Assembly (NCBI GenBank): GCA_036346275.1 | Contig: CM070717.1 | Coordinates: 7,933,178-7,997,177 of the forward strand | Origin: Otatea glauca | Lineage: Eukaryota; Streptophyta; Magnoliopsida; Poales; Poaceae | Direction: 5' to 3' | Length of the DNA stretch: 64,000 bases | In this document: positions 56,654-64,000 of the stretch, one piece after another | Layout of the letters: each line of letters opens with the position of its first letter | Position numbering within the stretch: position 1 is the first letter of the stretch | The notes under the pieces: model-generated | The model's input: the letters and a program-made list of their open reading frames with translations, nothing else | Databases searched by the model: none | Told to the model about the DNA's origin: nothing | Program-made: the position numbers and the translations under genes

Positions 56654-56828
56654 TATAAATAGGCAGGAGAGGGTATCTCCTGTAGGGGTTGAGCAGTGAG
56701 GAAAGTGTACGTGAGTAGTTGAGAGTTGTTGAGAGAGATGTAAGGATCAAATCTCGGCTCTTGGATGTTGGCTTAGGTTTGAAGCGGGACATCCAAAGGT
56801 TGGAATTGATCCCTAGTCACTATAAATA
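56654..56828 (+). promoter_or_regulatory. Duplicated TATA-box promoter segment
   Basis: TATAAATA occurs at 56654-56661 and again at 56821-56828, each preceded by a related block (CTCGGCTC/CTCAGCCC, CTTGGATG/CTTGATGG, CATCCAA(A/G)GG, TGATCC) and followed by an AGGGTA leader. The truncated relative at 49107 has only one. I infer a tandem duplication of about 165 bp creating two possible start sites. Confidence 0.7.
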
Positions 56829-57684
56829 GAGGGTAGGCAGCCTCCCTCGGTGAAGGTTCGAGGTTTTTTTCGCCATTTGAGTTTTGCCCACTTTGTTGTG
56901 AGGCTTTGTAAACCTCCCTTCCGTAAATGAAATGTTCTTCATTTATGTTCTTGTTTCATTTCCTTACGTAATTACATTACGCACTTAAATTCATTATCTA
57001 ATTTCGCATTTACTTACATGCAATTTACTTTACGTAATTTGGATTTGCGCTCATCTCCTTCTACATGCTATTGAGTCTTTGTTGAAATTCATGATTGATG
57101 AACTCTTCTCTGGATTCGATGCTTTCAATCATCTAGGCAATCCTTGCATTCTTGTTGCAAGTTGTAAATATGTGTGTTCTTAAAGTGCGTAAACATGTGA
57201 CTTGCAGTTTTTTAGTCTTGATTGGCTTCTGGTTCTTGTTGCCAAGGATGAAAGATTGCTGGATGAATCTTCTGTAGATCATATCCCAATCATCTAGGCA
57301 ATCTACAACCTCTTCTATTCAGTTTTTGCAAGAAACCATTTTTTATGCCTAGTAGAAGAAAGTGACTTCAGATCTTGTTTCTATTTGTTTGAAGGGTTGT
57401 TTACTCGTGTACTTACTTGCTAAGATTTGTGGAGAGTCATCCAAGGATTTCTGACCATCAACTCCCACTAGCAAGTTAGGGGTGAGGTCTATGTTCGTGA
57501 CTCTGTTTTTGGTGTTGCATTTGTTAAACTGAAAAGGACGGAAACCTTGGTATCAATTCCTTCAATTGATGTTTGAAATAGGTTCTTGACATCCTTAGAG
57601 AGGTGCACACCAATTTTCACTATTTTTGGATCAGCCGATCAAAAGTTACATCGATTTCTGTTTTTGTTATCGTGCTGATTTTAC

Positions 57685-57921
57685 TGTTCATCCGACCTCT
57701 GCAGGTCGGGAGTACTGTTCATCCGACCAGTGTTGGTCGGGGGGGGGTATTGTTCACCGAATACTATTCACTCCGAGCACTGTTCATCCGACCTCTGCAG
57801 GTCGGGGAGTACTGTTCATCCGACAAGTGCTGGTCGGGGGGGTACTGTTCACCCGAACACTATTCACCCCGAGTATTGTTCATCCGACCTCTGCAGGAAG
57901 GGAGCACTGTTCATCCGACTA
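57685..57921. repeat. 96-bp minisatellite, about 2.5 units, with CCGACC/GGTCGG mini-hairpins
   Basis: Units begin at 57685, 57781 and 57877. Each complete unit has two stem-loops: CCGACC-TCTGCA-GGTCGG and CCGAC(C/A)-AGTG(T/C)T-GGTCGG. It lies downstream of the TATA boxes, in the transcribed leader, about 240 bases before the LTR end. Confidence 0.95.
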
Positions 57922-58156
57922 GTAATCGATGACCATTCGCGATCGCTCATCCGACTGCAGCTACCGACCCGATCAGCTTTTTACTATTCACCCGACCTTA
58001 ACCGGCCTGAGCCTCGCTCATGAAATTGCTTGATCGATGGTTCGCTTCTTTCTTTCTCGGTCTTTTGGTGGTCGAAATCTAGAGGGAGAGTTTATTCAAA
58101 AATTTTATTTGGCTCCTATTCACCCCCCCTCTAGTCGCCTTTTTCGATCCTTCAAT

Positions 58157-58168
58157 TGGTATCAGAGC
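58157..58168 (+). other. Primer-binding site of the Copia element
   Basis: TGGTATCAGAGC (initiator Met tRNA) starts two bases after the LTR end at 58154. Confidence 0.97.
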
Positions 58169-58208
58169 CGGTTTTGCTCTTTCTAGATCTTGACCGGTCT
58201 CAAGAGCC

Positions 58209-60333
58209 ATGGGGATGGACAAGTATTCCACCAAGCCTCCCATTTTTGCTGGAGTTGATTTTCCGTTTTGGAAATCGTGGATGGAGTCATACATCATCGC
58301 CTGTGGCTTCGATATGGCGTAAGGTGAAACTCCCGTATGAGGTTCCTGCTGATGAAAACGTCACGGTCGGAAATATGGCTAACGTTGAGGCGAACGCTAA
58401 GGCAAGGAATATCCTCATACAGGGTCTTAGCCGCAGTGAGTATGACAGGATTTCTCACCTTCGTTCTGCTCATGAGATTTGGGTGACCCTTGATGCTTAC
58501 CATGAGGGCACTACCCAAATCATGACGGTTCGACAGGACCAATTCAAGCGTGAGTTCAACAAGTTTGAACAACACACTGGTGAGAGTCTTGACGAGTGCT
58601 TTGGTCAGTTCACGAAGATTTTGAGCGACCTCCGAGCAGTTGGTTGCATATACCCGACTCGGATAATGCTCGACATTTCTTGACCGCACTCGATCTTCGT
58701 GTTTGGGAGATGAAGGTGACTACCATCAAGGACACCACCGACCTGTCGACCTTGACTCTTGACGGGCTTTATTCCCGCCTCAAGACTCATGAGATCGACG
58801 TTGTCTCGCGGAAGACGAAATCTCAGTCGATGGCTTTGGTCACCGATCCCATTGGATCCTCTCTTTCTGATTCTTCTGTTGGTTTCTCTCTCTGCCATTT
58901 GCGAGCTAAGCGATGACCAACTGGAAAAATTTCCAGAAAATGAGCTTGCTCTTCTTGCTCGCAAATTTTCATATGCATACAAGAGAGTGAGAGAGAGGAA
59001 GAGAGGTGGGATGATCACTTGTTTCGAGTGTGGTGGCCCCAACCACATTCGAGCAAACTGTCCCAAGCTGGAGAAGGGCAAAAACGAACAAGGCGGTTCG
59101 GGCAAGAATGACTACACCGACAAGAACCGCAACAAGAAGCCTCCAGTTCATGAGCCGCCAAGCGTGAGAAGAAGTACCGCAACTTCTCCAAGAACAAGAA
59201 GCTCTTCCACCGCGTCCTCGCCGCGCTTGACAACATCAACCTCTCCGACACGGAGACATGGAGCGACGAGGGCGAGGATGATCCGCAAGAGAAGAAGCGC
59301 GGCGATGACTTCTCCGGCATGTGCTTCATGGCCGACGCCAACGGCATCAGCGAGTCCGAGCTGTACAGCGACTCGGACGAGGTACCCACCTACGACGAAT
59401 TAAATGCTACCTTCTGTAAATTAGGCAAGTTTCATGCTAAGGCTAGGTCGAGGTGTTCTGAGTTAGAAAAGGAAGTAGGTACCTTGACTCGGGAGTTAGC
59501 TTCACTTAGATCTTCTTCTTCCCGAGTCACTGATGACTGTACTTTGTGTGATGCTTTGCTTGTGGAGTTAGAGAACCTAAGGATTATGCATGATAGTGTG
59601 TTGTCTGAACTAGATAGTCTTAGGTTGAAGAATGCTAGCAATGAATCTGTTGACACTCATTCTGTAGATGCTAGTTTTCTTCCTGCTCACTCTACTCCTT
59701 CTTGTGCTAATTGCCCTAAATTGCTTGCGAAATTGATGCCATGAGCGATCACCTTAGGAAGCTTTCTTCTAGAAACGATGAACTTGAAATGCATGCTTCT
59801 AAGGAACCAGTCAGCTCATGTGAGGGCTATAGGCAACTAAAACTTGACAATGAATTCTTAAATGTCAAGTGTGCTAAACTTGCTAAGGACTTACTAGATA
59901 AGTCACAAGAAAGTTGCTTACGATGTTCTGTGATTGAGGGGGACTTGGATAAAATCCATGTCGAGCTTAGGAAGAAATTAGAAGACCAAGCCCATAGAAT
60001 TAGAAATGCGTCTTATGTTTCTTGTGAGGTCCTCAAGATTGAGGCAGCCGTCTTTGAGGAGAAAATGCACGGCCGAGAGAGCTCATCTTTCCGGTTCTTC
60101 TTCTTCTTCTTTCCCATGTTCTTCTTGTGCCTCTTCTTTCGAGATTGCCAAGATCTTATGAGCACTCTCGAGAAGTTTGTTGGAGGCAAAAGAAGCTCAA
60201 TCTTATTCTAGACCAATCCAAGATTAGTAGATTCAATCAAGGTCTAGGATTTGATCCTTGGAGCACGCCGGCGCATCCTCCCACCATTGTGCGCAGCTCC
60301 AAGAGTGGTGAGATTGTGGTAGCTCCTGAGTGA
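58209..60333 (+). pseudogene. Copia gag, frameshifted, with long coiled-coil extension
   Basis: The ATG at 58209 gives MGMDKYSTKPPIFAG and PFWKSWMESYI, the usual start of plant Copia gag. Frames change near 58315, 58660 and 58900. The UBN2-type gag core spans 58320-58680 (SEYDRISHLRSAHEIWVTL). A CCHC knuckle CFECGGPNHIRANC is at 59023. After another shift near 59160 comes an acidic segment (DETWSDEGEDD-like) and long coiled coils (59430-59740 and 59741-60090; CSELEKEVGTLTRELASLR, LDKIHVELRKKLEDQ) containing spaced Cx2C pairs. A CT-rich run at 60095-60145 encodes Phe/Ser. The coiled-coil extension is a mark of SIRE/Maximus elements. No intact product. Confidence 0.82.
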
Positions 60334-60994
60334 GCACCACCAAGTTTAGGTCTGTTTGGGGTTGTCCATATGACTTCCGACTGTAAGGGTGTTACTCCTG
60401 CTGCTTCCGTCTCTAGCAAGACGGCACACATGCACCTTCCGTAAGAAGGATGGTCACCTAGTAGATTTACGCTTCAGCGTGCCAAGATCACTCGGCGTGA
60501 GCGTGTTGTCGCTCTTAGGGTATCTGTGGTCATCCCTGCACTTTGAGTGCTCCTAAGGTACACACTGCTTCTAGACGAGTTAGAGAGTCGCTGCTTTTTG
60601 GGGCGCCCGTGACTTGGTTTTCATGCTTTGGTTCTTGAGTTTTGTCTTGGAGCTGTTCGTAGTCGGTCTTTCCGCCGCCCTTTGATATTCCTCGCTTTTC
60701 CCATCGAGGTAGATATCAGCGGCGTGAGGTGTTTTCTGGTAGGAGATTTAGGAAGCCTTACTGGGGTGGCTCGGCTTTTGCACCATGGCATGCCAACCCA
60801 GTTTCAGCTCCTAGATCATCTACTAGAGTTGCTACTGATCTTGTTAGGGTTAAACGTGAGAGAGACACTCGAGTCCAGTCTTCTTCTCTGACTGGAACTC
60901 TGAGGCGTCGTGTGGTTCAGTATTGGGTTCCCAAGTCTTCACTCTATCCCAGTACTGAGTCATCTCTCTCACTTGTGTCTTGATCAGGTTCGTC

Positions 60995-63890
60995 GGATGG
61001 GGAAGGGAGATGTTTGGATTGTCGACTCCGGTTGTTCTCGTCATATGACCGGAGATTCTCGATGGTTCGCTTCCCTAGTCCGAGCCCCCGGTGATGAGTT
61101 AATCACTTTTGGGGATGCATCTTCTTGTAGAGTCATTGCTAAAGGTACCATCCGTGATTAACCAAAATTTCATTCTTAAAGATGTTGCCTTAGTAAGTAA
61201 GTTGCAATACAACCGCTTCTCTGCTTTCACCTTATCGATGACTCTTTCGAGGTAAGCTTCAAGAGTAATGCCCAGAGAATTCTTGATTCATCAGAGGGTT
61301 AGTTTATGGATTTCTAGATTTGGGAGAGTCTTTCGTGCTGATTTTTCCGCTTCTTCCGAGACTCTCTTCGATGTTTTATTGCTTCGAGTCCCGTGATCTC
61401 TCCTTCCGCATAGGAGACTTGGTCACATTGGTTTTGATCATTTGACCCGAGTTAGCGACCACGATCTCATTCGGGTTTGCCTAAACTCAAGATGGTCAAA
61501 GACTTAGTTTGCTCTCCTTGCCGACATGGCAAGATGGTTATCGCTTCTCATCCTCCAACCACCGTAGTGATGACTGATGCACCAGACAGCTTTTACATAT
61601 GGACACGTTGGTCGGCAGAGGCAACAAGCAGGAGGGAAGTGGTATGTTCTTGTCATCGTTGATGATTTTTCTAGATACTCTTGGGTATTCTTCATGGCCT
61701 CAAGGATGAGACTTTTTCTCACTTCAGGGTTTGGTCAAGAGGTTGTCTATTGAGCTCCTGTGTGCATTACGAGCTATACGCAGTGATAATGGCACGGAGT
61801 TCAAGAATTCCTACTTTGAGAGTTTTTGTGTGGAGTCCGGTTTAGAGCATCGCTTCTCTTCTCCTACGCCTCGTGCAGAATGGCATAGTGGAAAGGAAGA
61901 ACAGGACCTCGGTTGAGATGGCTAGGATGATGCTAGATGAGTACAAGACTCTAGGAAGTTTTAATGAGGCTATAGCTACCGCTTGCCATGTTTCTAATCG
62001 CGTGTTTTTGAGAGCACATTTGCATCGCACTTCTTATGAGTTGAGGTATGGGCGAAAGCCCAGGTGTGTCTCATTTTCGCTCGATTGCAAGTGTTTTATC
62101 TTGAAGTCCGTAACCTAGATAAGTTTGAGTCTCGCTTCCGATGGTATCTTTCTAGGTTACTCGCCTTCTTCTCGTAGCTATAGGGTCCTGGAGTGTTGAT
62201 GCATAGGATCATAGAGACCCGTGATGTGACCTTTGATGAGGCTAGCCTGTGAGCTAGACTCGATGTTTTAGGCTCTTCTTATCCCTCCGAGACCATCTTT
62301 GAAGAAGATAAGGATGATGGAGATGATGGTGTTCCATCGATCCAGCCCTCTACACTTGAGGTGCCTCCTGCTTCCATTTCGCACCTCGTGAGACCAGCCT
62401 TGCCTTCCGACTCTCCTTCATCTAGTTGCTCGCTCCTACTTCTTTCGCTCAAGAGGTAGAGGCCACTTGCTGCCGGACCTCCCGTCATTTTAGAGACGCC
62501 ATCCTCGATCGATGATTGGCGATTTGTTCGAGCGTGTCACTCGCCAAGAACGGGTCTGTCCTCTTCTCGCCTCCACTCGCCTTCGTTGCCTCCTTTGAGC
62601 CGAAGGATGTTTCTCATGCATTATCCGATGAGTCGTGGATTAATGCTATGCATGAGGAACTTGAGAACTTTGAGAGGAACAAGGTATGGCAGCTTGTCGA
62701 GCCCCCATCTGGTCATAATGTCATTGGGACCAAGTGGGTGTTCAAAAATAAGCAGAGTGAGGATGGGGTTGTCATTCGTAACAAGGCTAGACTAGTTGCA
62801 CAGGGCTTTTCTCAGGTTGAGGGTCTTGACTTTGAGGAGACCTTTGCTCCTGTAGCTAGACTAGAGGCTATTAGGATCCTGCTTGCATTCTCTGCATCCC
62901 AGGGCTTCAAGCTCAATCAAATGGATGTCAAGAGTGCATTCCTCAATGGCTATATTGAGGAAGAGGTTTATGTCAAACAACCTCCAGGATTTGAGAACCC
63001 CAAGTTTCCGAGTCATGTATACAAGCTCTCCAAAGCTTTGTATGGACTCAAGCAGGCCCCCAGAGCATGGTATGAGAGGCTCAAGTCTTATCTTCTCAGC
63101 CATGACTTCAAAATGGGCATAGTAGACAAAACTCTGTTCATCAGACACCATGAGTCTCATTTTCTTCTTGTCCAGATTTATGTGGACGATATCATTTTTG
63201 GTGGCTTGTCTCATTCGCTTGTGTCTCAGTTTTCTGATGTGATGAGCACAGAGTTTGAGATGAGTATGATGGGCGAGTTGAGCTACATTCTTGGCTCCCA
63301 AATCAAGCGCACTGGAGGGTACTTTCTTGCATCAAGGCAAATATACCCGTGACCTCCGAGGCGCTCGACATGTCCGATGGGAAGCCGGTGATGACTCCTA
63401 TGGCCACCACTTCGCCCTCGAGCCCGATGAGGATGGTGAGCTCACGATCAAAAGGAGTTTCAGAGCATGATCGGCTCCTCTTGTACCTCACCGCTCGAGG
63501 CCGACATACATTTTGTCAGGTGTCCGTATGCGCTCGATTTCAAGCTTCTCCTCGCGCTTCTCACCGCCAGCGGTCAAGCGCATCTTCGTGTACCTTCGTG
63601 CTACCACCGATTATGGTATTTGGTACTCTTCTTCTTCTTGTCTATCTCTTAGAGCCTTTTCCGATGCCGACTTTGTCGGGTCAGAGGATAGATAGGAAGA
63701 GCACTTCCGCACTTGCCAATTCATTGGCACTTCTCTTGTTTATTGGTCATCTAGGAAGCGATGCAGGGTTGCATAGTCCACCGCCGAGGCCGAGTATGTT
63801 ATCGCAGCCGATTGTCAGAGCTGTGTGCTCGATGAGATCGACCTTACGGACTATGGGTTAGAGATAGAGAGTGTGCCACTTTTCTCGTGA
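60995..63890 (+). pseudogene. Copia pol: protease, integrase, RT and RNase H, frameshifted
   Basis: The protease motif WIVDSGCSRHMTG is at 61014. The GAG-pre-integrase block (RLGHIGFDHLTRV) is near 61406, then the integrase with CSPCRHGK (61511), IRSDNGTEFKN (near 61780) and, in another frame, NGIVERKNRTSVEMARMML (61876). 62516-63352 is the longest clean frame and encodes RT: WQLVEPPSGHNVIGTKWVF, ARLVAQGFSQVEG, LNQMDVKSAFLNG and the catalytic YVDD (near 63180). RNase H follows in fragments (DADFVGSEDR near 63668, STAEAEYVIAAD near 63780). About 660 bases between gag and the protease (60334-60994) are degraded gag/pol linker in mixed frames. Confidence 0.9.
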
Positions 63891-64000
63891 CAACACTTCA
63901 GCTATTTGCATTGCTAAAAACCCAAGTGCAACATTGCGGACCAAGCACATTGATATTAGATATCACTTCCTTAGAGACCATGTGGAGAAGGGAGATATCG

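Larger units (their letters stand above)
55786..58154 (+). repeat. 5' LTR of the Copia element
   Basis: The LTR is 2,369 bp, from TGTTGAAAGACC to GATCCTTCA. It contains two different minisatellites (55908-56108 and 57685-57921) and a duplicated promoter segment with TATAAATA at 56654 and 56821. A CACCCCCCCTCTAG block lies near the end, as in the minus-strand LTR at 49645. Confidence 0.9.
55786..64000 (+). mobile_element. Copia LTR retrotransposon (SIRE/Maximus-like), 3' part beyond the window
   Basis: 5' LTR 55786-58154, Met-tRNA PBS at 58157, gag from 58209, and pol in the order protease, integrase, RT, RNase H (integrase before RT defines Copia). The large gag with an extended coiled-coil C-terminal part and the long LTR suggest the SIRE/Maximus group. 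TGTGA at 55781-55785 is the candidate left TSD. The reading frame is broken many times. The window ends in the last RNase H-side codons (RTKHIDIRYHFLRDH), before PPT and 3' LTR. Confidence 0.92.

Noticed and set aside
48343..58154. The two plus-strand Copia LTRs as the pair of one element
   Set aside because: No PBS, gag or pol lies between them, only a reverse Copia LTR and a Ty3 LTR; the first lacks its 3' end; and their minisatellites differ. The complete one is followed by its own PBS at 58157.

Overview
This window looks like intergenic DNA from a grass (Poaceae) genome. It is a nested pile of transposable elements, with two short fragments of ordinary plant genes at the left edge. The evidence for a grass is Met-tRNA-primed Ty3 and Copia retrotransposons with multi-kilobase LTRs, an orf0 ahead of gag in the Ty3 elements, CACTA (En/Spm) elements with GC-rich leaders, and plant-specific domains (FDM/IDN2 XH domain, DUF26/Gnk2). 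I see no intact host gene. All identifications come from reading the sequence; no database search was run.

Layout. 1-1696: a two-exon fragment of an FDM/IDN2-like RNA-directed DNA methylation factor whose XH domain lacks its middle, then a near-perfect 374-bp hairpin, then the end of a CACTA element. 1822-2526: a possible tRNA-derived SINE, a 29-bp tandem repeat, and one exon of a cysteine-rich receptor-like kinase. 3744-15512: a complete but broken minus-strand Ty3 element (element 1; TSD ACATC, about 3.1-kb LTRs, an orf0 ahead of gag). 15513-16709 and 48105-48342: two halves of one older, degenerate minus-strand locus, probably a CACTA ORF, split by the next element. 16710-48099: a plus-strand Ty3 element with a C-terminal chromodomain-like region (element 2; TSD ATAGT).

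Element 2 carries nested insertions of its own. Its 5' LTR is stretched to 18.7 kb by a reverse-oriented solo LTR (20962-23863, TSD TAACT) and an 11,111-bp CACTA transposon (24226-35336, TSD AGG) with a decayed TNP2 gene and a second transposase-like gene. Its 3' LTR carries a 1.56-kb insertion inside a (TA)n microsatellite. 48343-64000: a second pile made of a truncated Copia LTR, a minus-strand Copia LTR with a piece of its interior, a Ty3 LTR, and a plus-strand Copia (SIRE/Maximus-like) element that runs off the right edge.

The order of events can be read from the junctions: old locus, then elements 1 and 2, then solo LTR, CACTA and microsatellite insertion into element 2. On the right, each insertion cuts the one to its left. 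The observations most worth following are the 374-bp hairpin beside the RdDM-factor fragment, arrays of identical 6-bp-stem mini-hairpins in the Copia LTR, the microsatellite-targeted insertion, the beta-beta-alpha look of the retrotransposon orf0 proteins, and a template-switch scar that removed a chromodomain.
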